Positions 1 through 10,945 of a stretch of 64,000 nt of DNA are shown piece after piece. Position numbers and translations under genes: made by a program. Location of the stretch: positions 1,823,501 to 1,887,500 of the forward strand of contig JAILWY010000010.1 in the NCBI GenBank assembly GCA_022113835.1, written 5' to 3'. The number at the start of each line of letters is the position of its first letter. The first letter of the stretch is position 1. The notes beneath the pieces are model-generated. The model did not search any database. It was not told the DNA's origin and was given only the letters and a program-made list of their open reading frames with translations. The DNA comes from Atopsyche davidsoni. Lineage: Eukaryota > Arthropoda > Insecta > Trichoptera > Hydrobiosidae.

Positions 1-3000
1 AATACAAAAAAAAAATAAAAAATAACACTTAACGCAATGTTATTACAAATTGAAAGTTTTTATAAATAAATATTTATGATGTCGAAAGAATATATATTAT
101 TCTTCGTGACCTCTTATTTTTTCATGAATTTAAAATGAATCACTTTTTAAACAGGTCTCAGCTTTGATTTTTTTATCTGCTCATAAAAAAATACATCATA
201 AACTTCGCTTCTTTATCAAAAGTTTGTTCGCTAATGGCAATTTTTTTATTATAATTATAGATTAAAAAAGTTACATCTTCACAATTACCGAGAGACGAAT
301 TAATTACCCTATTGCGTTAATTGCCAAAAATATTAAAAACCCGAGCACACTTGAAATATTCTCGCCCTAATCCCGAGCTAGTCCACGCGCTTACAACATT
401 CGCAGAAATCGCGTAATTTACATCGAATTATATTAATTTATTATAGTAATTTAGGCTCAAGTTTTTAAATATTAATTATAAAAAAATTATATTTTAATTA
501 AAACCGTTAACGAGAACGTTTCATCGAAAATTGCGCGATTCTGAGAGGTCGATATTGAAATTGAACCTCAACGTAATACTGTGGATTGTTTGTCGGGAGG
601 TTAACTGTTGCTTTAACCACTACCCCTAAAGCCTCGCGGTTATTCTTTGCTCAAATTTATGACATACTTGTCGCAATTAGTGGTGAACTCAATCGAGATC
701 GTGCAGATAATCCCTTATAATAAATGGCCTGAAAAAGCGCCTAAAACCTCAGTCACCCTGATTAATCAACAAAATTTCTTACAAGTTTTCTTACAATTTG
801 TGACTCTATTTTTTTAGATGTCTTGTGCAGTCGTTCTACGCAGTTGTTTATTTTATGACGTGACGATCAGCTAATTTTATAAAAACATAAAACGACATGC
901 TAATTATGAAGTCGATCAATTTTATAGTTGAATATAAAACGTACAGTGCTCGGCAACATTTTTTGTTTTTGTTCGTACAGTCTAAAGTCTATGGGTTGCA
1001 ATTAATCAGAAGAGCTTGTTTGAAACGAGTATTGAAACACATTTTATCTTCCGCCTAGGAACATGGTAAAAGCAAGTGGTGTAATACTTACGAGCAACAC
1101 TAATTGCACTCACGTAGCATTATGCAGAACATTACTACTCCTGCACAGCGCGCCGACCGCACTTGCATTAGCATAAATTTGCCAGGCATGGAGACCTTTA
1201 ATTAATCAATGGAAACAGTTTACCTGGTTATCCAATAATTTAGTGACACGTAATTCCTGATCAAAGGGACATGTCGGACCGCCAATACTCTGGCAATAAG
1301 CCTGTAATGTCATTTTCATTTGTTTCATAACCTATTAGAGACGAACTAACTAATTAAGCCGCATCAAATATATTATACTTTATTTTTAAACGGAACCACT
1401 CAATGGTTTAAGTCGACGTCTTCGAGCAATATATATAAGTATTGATTGAGTAACATTTTGAGGTACTAAACCGCAACATTATTAGAAAATTGAAACGAAA
1501 CCAAATTATGTTAAAAATAACTTTCATCTTAACATCCGTTTTTAAACATTGATAAAAATCTTAAATAATTGGCAATGGCCACTAGAAATAATTTACATAT
1601 GCCCTTATATATACCCTTAAATATTTATGCTTAATGTGTGTAAAAATAAAAAGCAGAATTGTTAAATCAGTGTTGTTAATCAAGGGCATTGCTGCATTTG
1701 TGATATGATGTGTTGTGTATCTCACTAAATATTTACTCAAATATTCCAATTGTTGAGTTATTGAATTGTTATATTGTGGGCTTTTGAACGAATCATCAAA
1801 GTCGATCGAGCGAATTATTTCTTAATAGGTCAAGCACAAAAAAAAAAAAAACACTAGGCAGTGCGTCTTATTTAGCTAGTCAGTGCCTTCCTACAGCCTT
1901 CATAACGAGTTATTGTGAATTCTTCACACAAATCTATGCTTAAAGTTTTTTTTATGTAGAACTTCTCGTAGATACTTAATTGATATGGGCTGATCAATCT
2001 TATCGATTCTGCGAAGGTATCACTTCGACGCTGATTCCGTTCATATCCGGAGCAGCCTAGAAGACAATACGATACGGTTTCGAAGACACTCCCGATATGT
2101 ACCACTTGGGAAACCCATTAACCTCCCCTGGTCCCCGTTTTAACTGGCCGTGCCACTCCATCATGTTTAAGGGGTGTATAAGCCGCCGGCGAGGGCAAAT
2201 CTTCCAAAACGTGTGCGGGCGGCTTTTCATCAACCCTGCTATTGACATTTCGAATTATCTGTTCGCTGGGTCGTTGTCAGTTTTGAGAATCATTAGATTA
2301 CTGCGCAATACTGAATTGACTTATTAACTTTGATCAGTTACAAACGTTACAGCATTCGCTCTTCACTCGGTGTCATCGAAATGTCGGCTGAATATTCTAC
2401 TCAGGGGCAACGGTTTTGATTTGAGCCTTTGTGGTATGACGCCTATTGGACATTTCAGATTTGTCTCGCACCATTGTATAGTAACTTAAAATAATTACTA
2501 TGAGCATGATTCGTATTCCTTGCGTAAAGTGAATAGCATTTTACTATATTTCGCTCATAAAATCGCATTTACGGTGTGTCCTCTTACAATAAGTTTACCC
2601 CATTAAGCAAATTCCTATGAACGATTTGGATATTATATACGTATCTTTACTTCTTAATAATTTTTCTCGTCTGCATACAGCATATTTTTTGGTTTCATTT
2701 TAATTACCTGTTACTTAAATTTTTTTGCGTGCTCAGGTAATTGATTCGGTAAAAAACGAAAGGCCAACTTGTCGCAAAACAGTTTTGACTCGCCGGAAGG
2801 AGGCTCTATAAAGTCACCACGTTATTAAGTTCCGGCTCGGATGTCGCTACTTGTACTGCAAATGTTTGCATTATAAATTACTTCCCCCGGGAAACAGCCT
2901 ACCCGCAATCGCGACTGCCTTAGGGGATGGTCACACCCCCCACGAGGGGCTCGCATCAAGGATTACCAAAAATTTACCAACGAACAAAAATCTCTTGCTT

Positions 3001-5750
3001 TCAGTAATGCTTTATTCATCGGATTGTATGTATCTGAAAAATATTGTATGTATTCGCTACGTGAATAGAATAGCCTTATAAAAATTGTTATAGGGGTTGT
3101 ATTTTTTATAATTTTTTTACGTCTCAGTGTTTTACTTGCGGTGCAGATTCTTGTAATCATCTGCATTAAAAAAGTGCGGGTTTTCTAGTAGTTTTTTTTA
3201 GTGCTTATTTCACGAGTAGAAGACATTTAATTTAGCTTATAGCTTATAAGCTTAACTTTTTTCATGACTATATAGAAGAAATGAAAGACTGAAATGCAGC
3301 AAAGTAAATTTTTGCACATTGAAAACAAAAATTCCGTAGAAATATGTCATCTCGTTTAAATAAAAATGTTTGTTATTTCAAGATAAAAATATTCTAGACG
3401 AATAAAAATATTCCTTAAAAATTCATAACAATTTTAGAGCAACTTAAATGAAATTTCTGAAATATTTTTACTCTGAAATATCTCATTCAGTGACGCGGAG
3501 ACGCGAAATATTCTTTCAGGCTTCGAAAAGTCTGAAGCTACACAAAAATACACAGCCTCTGGGAAAGCTTGGGCAAAGCGTAATCTCTGGGGCTGTCGGG
3601 TGTTCTAGTGCTTTTATTTCCTGGTTTCCTTTTATTACCTTATAGATTTATTGAAATAACTACTTATTCAATACATTACACTGATAATAAAGCAGATTAA
3701 AATATAGATTAGCATTCGTTAATATTTAGGTTGATTAATTCAAGCCAAGCCTGCATATCTTATGTGGCCCAAATTTTTTCGCAAATATCGACTATTTCAC
3801 TCGTCGCGCTGTTTTGAAACGATTTTCTGAATTTACTTTATTTTTTGCCTTAAATTTAATGATTTTGTTTATTTGTGAATTTGGCTTTTTTGTGTAATGA
3901 AGCGAATGCTGAGAGACGGGCGTTGGCGACAAGGAGTTTAAAAATAAAATCGGTTTCGGTTTTTATAGAAAATGTCCCAAACAGTGAAGTCGTGTCTAAA
4001 AACAAACTGAATAGGTATTTATTCATTTATATTTTTGTCCTAATTAAACAGAGAAGTTGGGTTTATTTTTAAAGAAAATCCAAAGCAAGCAGGGTGTTGG
4101 AATAATGATGTACTTATTAAGCATTACAAAAACATCAAATTAGAGGAATTCATTGTAAAGGAGGGAAAAATTGTACTTGTTTCGCGTGCGTGTGTGCGTT
4201 TAGTCTTAATTCTTATATAAGATGACATCCTAGCTCAGGTTAGGTTAGGTTAGGTGAGTTTACGCCACTATTTAAGAAAAAAATCAGATAAGCAAGCACT
4301 GTATCCAGCTTTTCACGTCGCTGGCATGTGTCTTGTTCTATACAGGCAAAATAAAGTTTTTCTTTCTTTTAAAACTAAATACATTCAAATAGAGCAAAAA
4401 AATATGCTCACCTGTATAAAAAATGTAACCTCACAGTGTTTTTATATTATTTTTCAATTTATTTAAAATCAATGAAAGTTTTCTTAAAGTTAAAAAACAA
4501 AGAAAATTCTTTGAGAATTTTTTTCTATGATGCCGGATTTCTGGGATTTCACCGTATACAATAAATTAAATAGAAATATCAAGTGTAACATAATATTTCC
4601 TAATGCTCAAATATCTTATTTATTTCCTTGCGGTCTGTTACGCTTACAAATTGGCATGGTTATACGAGTAGACTACTCAATGTTCAATAATCTTGACTTG
4701 GCTGTCTTTCGATTATAAAATAATTTGATAAACGCGACTCAAATAAAACGTTCGTGGCATGTTTCAGAATTGCTGTTTCCTGTTGAATGCTCTTTCTGTC
4801 CTCACAGTTTGGGAGCATTCCTTGCCAATTAACAACCTCAAATTATGCAGTTGTTTGTTCATAGTTGGTGCACAATTCTAGTTGCATTAAGGGTCGTAAA
4901 TTTGCATGCGATGTGCGACAGAATGTGCAATCTCTCCCGTGCCTAATTTTCAAGCACACACTTGTACTCTTCGCCCTCTCTCTCCAGACTGGCAACAAAA
5001 CAACCTTATTTAATAAAGCAATTAAGAGTTGAACGTATTCTTTTTATACAACGAAAGAAATTTAAAGAGGGTTCTCGTAATTTAATTTGCTCACAAGTAT
5101 TTTGCGAGTGCTCTTTTTAGTTAGGGAATCATATTTGTATTGAAGTGAATAATTACAAATCAAAATATTTATTTGAAAAAGGCTTTTCTTCTAGACTTCG
5201 TGAATATTTTTCATTGTTATTTGTAATCCTATTTTATATTACCATTGTATGATAAGCTGGAGACATTTAAGTTCAGAGAGCTTAAGAGCGGAACCACACT
5301 CCTCTGCAATAATAAAGGTCACGTATGTTTATTTTAGGCAGGTAAGAAAGCAGTACAAAGCGTTGTAAGTTAATTGCGGCTTTTTCGAATTGAACGTCTC
5401 CGCTTTTTTCGGGATATCAAAGAAAACTTCATCATACAGGCTTTTTTCTCTAAAAAAAAACCCTTTTATTAAAATGTGGAGACAAACCTTCATTAAAATA
5501 GTAATATAATACAACATATATGACATTTAGGTTTCATATTAATCGAAAATGAATTTTACTAAATTATAAGAAAAAAAAAACATTTATTTTAAAATCATAA
5601 AGAAAGATGACGCAAATATATTTTAAAAATTAAATTTCAAATGGCATGATCACCATTTATTATCAATCAACAGTTATTTCATCCAAATATTTTTGACCTG
5701 TGCATGTTCATACTAAATTAATATTTATTTTTGTGAATCGAACCTGAACT
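1..5750. other. Gene-free AT-rich region
   Basis: No reading frame longer than about 77 codons and no recognisable protein similarity is seen on either strand. Most of it is AT-rich filler. GC-richer unique patches occur at about 2090-2260 and 2810-2960. A homeodomain-like AT-rich motif cluster (TTTAATTAATCAATGG) lies near 1197. A short telomere-like repeat lies at 4236. It could be upstream or intronic DNA of the RasGEF gene, but nothing in the sequence proves this. Confidence 0.5.
4236..4255 (+). repeat. Short interstitial (TTAGG)-type telomere-like repeat
   Basis: About three and a half tandem copies of GGTTA (equal to TTAGG in another register) follow CTCA. TTAGG is the common arthropod telomere unit. 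The tract is far too short to be a telomere and is likely an incidental or retroelement-borne stretch. Confidence 0.6.
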
Positions 5751-5754
5751 ATAT

Positions 5755-6340
5755 TTATATATTTTTGAGTAAAATACTTGAGTGATTTTCCACATGTTCG
5801 TTTTTATTTGTGACCGGTTTCGCCAACCTTTCACGTTGGTATTATCACAAAGAGTGAGATTTTATATAATAATAATCAATAAGGTAAACAATTGTTAGAG
5901 GGAGAGGTTGTTGAAAAGAGAGAAAGTGATTGTCAGGTGATAAAGGCTAATGTGATTTTAATGTACCTGACAAGTGGAGGATTGTATATGATTGCAAATT
6001 TTTGTGAACAAATGTTTTTATATTACTGGGGTAATTATCTAAAGTAGTGACTTTGAGGTGTAGCAGCAGTTATCATGTGTTGGGGTTTGTCCTGTAGTGT
6101 GTTTATCTGTAAATAATAGGTTTTTGCACAGTAAATAGTTTTTTTTTATATGTGATTTAGCAATAGGGAATAATAGTGGAGACTTATTGAAAATAACCTG
6201 GTCATTAAGCAGGTGCTCCGGTATATAAAATCTCACTCTGTTTTGAAAAAATAAAAACGAAGATGTGGAAAATCACTCACAAGTATTTTACTCAAAAATA
6301 TTAAAATGGAATTCCACCAAGTACTTTCTGTCTTAAATAT
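5755..6340 (-). mobile_element. Penelope-like retroelement, 5'-truncated copy A
   Basis: Read on the minus strand, this copy starts with an inverted partial terminal repeat (about 6340-6235, including GGAATTCCATTTTAATATTT). It continues with the C-terminal coding tail (EHLLNDQVIFNKSPLLFPIA, about 6200-6135), then a short 3' UTR, then the direct terminal repeat with a hammerhead-like hairpin (5850-5812). The same order is seen in the copy at 10.27 kb. Inverted, 5'-truncated terminal repeats and hammerhead motifs are typical of Penelope-like elements. The class assignment is inference, because no reverse transcriptase core is present here. Confidence 0.65.
5812..5850 (-). ncRNA. Hammerhead-ribozyme-like motif in Penelope-like terminal repeat (copy A)
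   Basis: On the minus strand the order is TGATAA, a hairpin stem (ACCAAC with GTTGGC), GAAAC, then CGGTC followed by AC. This matches hammerhead layout: core, stem II, GAAA, a very short palindromic stem III (ACCGGT) and a GTC cleavage triplet. The 5' core reads TGATAA where CTGANGA is expected, so catalytic activity is doubtful. Confidence 0.45.
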
Positions 6341-6801
6341 TGAATTTTTATATTTATATCGTGATAAATCCATATAAGCAAAATTGCGATAAAATCTCAA
6401 TAGAAGATATTAAAAAAATTATTAATAGTATATTCCATCCAATCGGTGATTTTAAAAACATTTACTCAGTTTTATTTATTATTTTGATTTTTTAATGCAT
6501 TTACTGCTGCGTATCATATATCAAACGTGATTATAATTATATCGGAGACTGCATCGGGAGAAAGAGCCGGTCACTTGAAGTGGTGTCTGGTGCAGGCGGA
6601 GCCAGGCGCACAGTCAACTGGAAACTCCACCCCCGGGGGTGAGTCATGCCTCCCTTGCGCATTAATCTGAATATTCATGGTCTGTCTGGGGCGTGGGGAC
6701 GCTGCAAATAACTCATTTAAACCTGAACGCCGCAGCTGTTAGTACCTAGCAGGACTAAAAAATAAGCAACGAAGCAGTCTCGTTTTTACTATTTCTTTTC
6801 T

Positions 6802-7026
6802 ATTACTAATATGATTACGCACATTAGTTCACACATAGAAGATGATTAAAGAAATTCATCGTGATTTGAACCCACATCCACAGGCTTACGTGGCCGGTGT
6901 ACTGACCCTTGTACTAACGAATCACATCCATTAATCGAGAATTTTGAACAATCATACTCGACATATGAACCAATGTGCCCGGGCCAATCAATATACATAT
7001 TAGTAATAAATACGCATCTGATTGAC
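6802..7026. mobile_element. Fold-back element with tRNA-like centre
   Basis: The left end (ATTACTAATATGATTA, 6802) and the right end (CATATTAGTAAT, to 7007) are inverted copies. The same end plus the flank TACGCATCTGATTGAC recurs at 15839-16064. Between the arms, on the minus strand, is a tRNA-like stretch (see next entry). This suggests a SINE-like or fold-back non-autonomous family. No coding capacity is seen. Confidence 0.5.
6855..6930 (-). repeat. tRNA-like sequence (SINE head or tRNA pseudogene)
   Basis: On the minus strand a B-box-like GGTTCAAATC lies just 3' of a CCGGC-loop-GCCTG hairpin that resembles an anticodon arm with a seven-base loop. The D-arm region (TTAGTACAAGGGTCAGTAC) is only loosely tRNA-like. 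No acceptor stem pairs, so it is not a functional tRNA gene. It reads as a tRNA-derived head of a SINE-like repeat. Confidence 0.4.
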
Positions 7027-7261
7027 GTTCAATCCAAAAAATAGATTTCTTTTCTAGTGTTTTATTGTGTAGGTTCCACCGAAACACATTGTTCAATACC
7101 AATGATCAAATCTTTGAAACAGAGCTATATTAGCATTATATTATTTAAATATGAATTTTTAAACGGCTAGTAGAAGTTTACGATTCTTTTGAGTGTTTTC
7201 GCTTTACAATGCTTTCTTCAGACCAAAAACGTATCTATTCATCGCATTGATCTATATAAAC

Positions 7262-7674
7262 CATAATTTCCCAAATTATTTTTTCGCCTTACTAATATTG
7301 AATTTTTACAAATTCATCATTTTCAAACATATTTTTGACATCTGATATACAGATGCGCCATATTTTATGTCGGTATGTAAACATTGAATAACAATTATTT
7401 TTTTTATAAGAAGGTTGACAACTGCACTGAAACCCTTTTCCATGTGGTATGAAGATGTAAAAGCTATCAAAAACCTTCATGCGATAGTCCATAATGCAGG
7501 ATTAACAGCATTATTATGTAAGTACATAGGTTCAATCTGTGTTCAATTATGACATTTACGGAATGCCTAAATTTTGGTGATGACCTGCTTAAATGTGATC
7601 CACTCAGTTCATCGACCCCTTCCAGGGCGAAATCGACCCCTGGGGATCGATATTGACCACTTTGGGAACCTCTG
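7262..7674 (-). mobile_element. hAT-type deletion derivative, copy 2
   Basis: On the minus strand it begins CAGAGGTTCCCAAAG and ends in GGGAAATTATG, giving CA(G/T)A(G/A)-type terminal inverted repeats. It is flanked by near-matching 8-bp duplications (ATATAAAC at 7254 and ATATAAAA at 7675), as expected for hAT elements. A coding remnant near 7292-7345 ends in NDEFVKIQY-stop. The copy at 18.7 kb ends in the equivalent VDEFVKFQY-stop, so both derive from one transposase 3' end. Most of the transposase is missing. Confidence 0.7.
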
Positions 7675-8166
7675 ATATAAAACAGGTAACAAAAACATGC
7701 ACGAAAATAGTTCATCTCCAATCAATTATTCGTTTTTGTAACATCTATGAAAGCATTCGATTTTAATTGGAGTGCACTTTTTATTGTTATTAATTTGCCG
7801 CGAGTGCGTCACACTTGACATGGCGAATGGCGGAGCTCTCGGCGAGCTGCAGGGATGATGAAAGCCACCAATATGCCACGTAATTGGGTGCAAGGATCTC
7901 CCGTCAATCCGTATTTGCCCGAGGGATGTCCGGGAGCCGAGTCTCAAATGCGAGCGACTCTCAGTGGTTTGCCGAATAAGTGGAACCAATTAAAATGCGG
8001 TAAATTATTTTTAAAATAAGCACTACAGCTAACAAAATATTTTTATAGTTTTCTGTTGATATTTGAAAATATATATTTCGTATATTTAGCATCAAGTCGA
8101 CATCTAGTCTAGAAAGGTCTTATATGTATATTATTCGTGTTGTTTGAGCAGCATATATCAATAATA

Positions 8167-8464
8167 CAGTGATACCTCGCTTATGCGCTGTTTCACTATA
8201 ACGCGAATTTCAAATTTAACAATTAATAACAGCATTGGGTGTTATGAACGTATTTTACAAGAACGTAAAAGAAACGCTACCCAAATGACAATAGATGTAT
8301 TTTTCAGTAAAAATAACATGTAATACTGTGATTTGTTTTTTTTTAATTGAACATACATACAGTTTTGACTATGTATGTATGTTCAATCGTAAACCCCGAT
8401 ATACGCGAAATTCACTTAACGCGATTTTTTCCAGAACGTATCCCTCGCGTAAAGCGTTCCACTG
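8167..8464. mobile_element. CAGT-terminal MITE (pogo/Tigger-type), copy 1
   Basis: This 298-bp element is bounded by TA on each side. Its ends are CAGTGATACCTCGCTTA and CGTAAAGCGTTCCACTG (imperfect inverted repeats). Internal sequence such as GAACGTAAAAGAAACGCTACCC is shared with the copy at 14581. TA target sites and CAGT...CCTCGC ends fit the pogo/Tigger group of Tc1/mariner. It has no coding capacity. Confidence 0.75.
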
Positions 8465-8599
8465 TAATCGTTAACTTCTAGCCATTTCGGTATTTTTTGT
8501 TTTGTGTCCAACAAAGCAAATCGGCTAGTTCAACGCGTTCGTAATCATGCCAATCATTTTTGGAATATTACAAATCAAACCGGTTTATTTTAGATTAAC

Positions 8600-8840
8600 A
8601 ATTATTTAATTGAAAAGCCCCTGTAAATGCAGGTGCTCGGGGGACGCATCGCCGCTGAAGCGAGAGTCTCACAGTGCGAATGCTCGAATTGCGCTCGCAA
8701 ATTTGCTCCGGGGCTATCAGCATAACATTGTTAGCGCCGAGCTGCACCAGGGCTATATAATTCAGAGGGCACCTGCGGAACCCCCATGGAATGGGGTTCC
8801 ACCGTCATTTAATGCCATTGTTCACTATACATCATGGTGA
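8600..8840. other. GC-richer unique patch, no gene recognised
   Basis: A 76-codon frame is open on plus here, but its protein shows no domain, signal or family resemblance. The base composition stands out from the AT-rich surroundings. It could be regulatory DNA or an unrecognised exon. No stronger statement is possible. Confidence 0.25.
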
Positions 8841-9378
8841 AAAATTACGAAGACCGCCTCGTCGCCGTGTGAAAGTAATACCCAAGATCGCTGATGACAC
8901 TCTTTCAGTCTAAAATAGTAACGTTTTTTGATGCGCACTACAACCACAAAGAGTCTGCAGTCCTCACCCTCTAATTGAGGATATTTTTTTATTATTTTTT
9001 TACTCGAAATTTGTCACCACCACTCGACGTATACAAGACTGCACACACCTCCATTGGATATGTGAAATGACTGTATTCAAAATAAAGCGCCTGCCTAGCG
9101 TATTGGGCGAATCGAGTCCGTCAATCCGTTTCCAATACGGGAGATATTAAACAGGCTAGAGCAGAGGCTCCCAAACTTTTTTCGTGAACCCCCTGTTTTT
9201 CTAGTATTTTTTTACAAACTGATCAGCATCAAACCATTTGTAGAGTTTACTGTAAAGTGAACTTGTGGACAATTTCAATGTAAAAAAAATGTAGTTTTAA
9301 TTCAACCTACTGCAAACACCAACTCAAGCAACTCTATGAATGTACTAAATTAAAAAAAAAATTGGTAATCTACTATAT

Positions 9379-9864
9379 TGTAACGTGCTAGCGATAGAAT
9401 CGATCGAAGCGATTCTACACCAGAGTCTACTTCTAGTCCATAGTCCAGAAACATCTGGAATGATCGAGCGACCGTCGTTTAGGGACGACAATACGCGGTC
9501 TTGGAGAACGAACGACAAGACCACCGGCGGCCAGTGCTTGACAGAGAGTCCTCGGGAGTAGTGCTCGGTAGAGAGTCCTCGGGAGTAGTGCTTGACAGAG
9601 AGTCCTCGGGAGTAGTGCTTGACAGAGAGTCCTCGGGAGTAGTGCTCGGAAGAGAGTCCTCGGGAGTAGTGCTTGACAGAGAGTCCTCGGGAGTAGTGCT
9701 CGATAGACAGTTCTCGGGAGCCGTGAGCGCGAGACAGTTCTCGGGTGTCGTTGATATAAATATGTTGTTAATATAAATCATTGTGTGGACTCTGTATGAT
9801 ATAGGTTAAATATAAATAGTGCAAATAAATCATGTTTTAATTATTGAGACCCGGCGCGTTACAA
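9379..9864 (+). mobile_element. Solo LTR (Ty3/gypsy-like size and target) with exact ATAT duplication
   Basis: The 486-bp unit begins TGTAACG and ends CGTTACA. It is flanked by identical 4-bp duplications ATAT at 9375-9378 and 9865-9868. An AATAAA signal lies at 9823. It contains a 27-bp minisatellite. A single LTR with intact duplication implies recombination between two LTRs that removed the internal genes. The AT-rich 4-bp target suggests the gypsy group, but no coding region remains to prove it. Confidence 0.75.
9547..9750. repeat. 27-bp minisatellite inside the LTR
   Basis: There are about seven tandem copies of a 27-bp unit built on AGTCCTCGGGAGTAGTGCTT plus GACAGAG, with copies diverging towards the 3' end. 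Because 27 is divisible by three, long open frames appear on both strands (RESSGVVLD-type repeats on plus). These are repeat artefacts, not genes. Confidence 0.9.
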
Positions 9865-10334
9865 TATTTACTGAACGCCTAAGGCCTAAATTTTGTTGAT
9901 GACTCTCGTTGCTCCCGTTTACTTCTCGTGCTCTGCAATTTTTTTTTTCGCAGACGTGAATCTGTTAGTGGTCAAAATCGAGTCCTGGGGGTCGGTATAG
10001 AACACTTTGGGAATCTATGGGGCTGGGGGAAGCAAATTGCATAGAAGCCAGGCCAGCGCACCTCCCAGCCCGGCACTGCTCGCACATGGCGGCGCAGGTC
10101 CTCGGTAATTAGATTGGCAAACCACTAACTTCATAACCGTTGGACGGGCTATCAAAGGATAATTTTCACCTTCCTGTAATGTGATCCGTCATTATGATAG
10201 TTTAAACGATAATCGCTTGAATGAAGTTGAATAATAAACTCTCGCGTACCTTTTTCGTATTTACATTCAAATATCAATATTTTTGACAGAGTGGTGGAAT
10301 TCCATTTTAATATTTTTGAGTAAAATACTTTTTG

Positions 10335-10555
10335 ATGAAACATCTACCTTCGGCCTCCACCTCTCTGATAATAAGCACGACTTTAACTCCAATCTCAAAA
10401 TTTTGCATATTAACAATAAAGGCACAAAACTCGATCGCCAAGAGATTATAGAAATCAATCGCATAAAAAATAACGCACCGGAGCACCTGCTTAATGACCA
10501 GGTTATTTTCAATAAGTCTCCACTATTATTCCCTATTGCTAAATCACATCTTTAA
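10335..10555 (+). pseudogene. Penelope-like protein C-terminal fragment
   Basis: The open frame starts within the inverted terminal repeat junction and runs to a stop after AKSHL. Its last 20 or so residues match the minus-strand fragment in the copy at 5.8-6.3 kb. The region with conserved His, Asn and Lys/Asp-Glu pattern (LKILH..NKG..LD..E) resembles the tail after a GIY-YIG nuclease. The catalytic GIY-YIG core itself is not present, so this fragment cannot act alone. Confidence 0.5.
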
Positions 10556-10848
10556 AAAACCATTTACTGCGTAAAAACCTATTATTTACAGATAAACACA
10601 CTACAGGACAAACCCCAACACAGGATAACTGCTGCTACACCTCAAAGTCACTACTTTAGATAATTACCCCATTAATATAAAAACATTTGTTCACAAAAAT
10701 TTGCAATCTTATAGAATCTTCCACTTGTCAGGTACATTAAAATCACATTAGCCCTTACCACCTGATAATCACTCTTTCTCTTCCCAATAACTTCTCCCTC
10801 TAACAATTGTTTACCTAATTGATTATAATTATATAAAATCTCACTCTG

Positions 10849-10888
10849 TTTGATAATGCCAACGTGAAAGGTTGGCGAAACCGGTCAC
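10849..10888 (+). ncRNA. Hammerhead-ribozyme-like motif in Penelope-like terminal repeat (copy B)
   Basis: TTGATAAT, then stem GCCAAC, loop GTGAAAG, stem GTTGGC, then GAAA at 10877, CCGGTC and AC. The stem II hairpin is perfect over six pairs and the 3' core GAAAC...GTC is intact. The 5' core is TTGATAA instead of CTGANGA, which should weaken or abolish cleavage. TGT upstream can pair with ACA downstream as a short stem I. Confidence 0.45.
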
Positions 10889-10945
10889 AAATAAAAACGA
10901 ACATGTGGAAAATCACTCAAGTATTTTACTCAAAAATATTTAAAT

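Larger units (their letters stand above)
9162..10019. mobile_element. hAT-type copy 3, split by an LTR insertion
   Basis: The left end is CAGAGGCTCCCAAAC at 9162. The right end is GTTCTATACCGACCC-type sequence running to TTTGGGAATCTATG at 10019 (the reverse complement begins CATAGATTCCCAAAG). These match the ends of the hAT copies at 7.3 and 18.7 kb. The solo LTR at 9379-9864 lies inside, so it came later. The flanking 8-bp duplication is not clean (GGCTAGAG against about GGGCTGGG). Only non-coding remnants are seen. Confidence 0.55.
10271..10945 (+). mobile_element. Penelope-like retroelement, 5'-truncated copy B
   Basis: An inverted partial terminal repeat (10271-10332) is followed directly by an open frame of about 70 codons (10335-10555). 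It reads STFGLHLSDNKHDF, then LKILHINNKGTKLDRQEI, then EHLLNDQVIFNKSPLLF before the stop. This looks like the C-terminal end of the endonuclease part of Penelope-like proteins (inference from memory of the family pattern). A short 3' UTR and a direct terminal repeat with a hammerhead-like hairpin follow. The reverse transcriptase core is absent. Confidence 0.7.

Noticed and set aside
5733..5746. GGTTCGATTC on minus as a tRNA gene
   Set aside because: The neighbouring sequence is a Penelope-like terminal repeat and cannot fold as a tRNA.
9547..9750. CRISPR-like array
   Set aside because: The units are directly adjacent with no unique spacers, so this is a minisatellite. Arrays of this kind are not expected in an animal genome.
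9479..9781. Long open frames on both strands (91-100 codons)
   Set aside because: They are caused by the 27-bp minisatellite, whose length is divisible by three. No start context or composition supports a gene.
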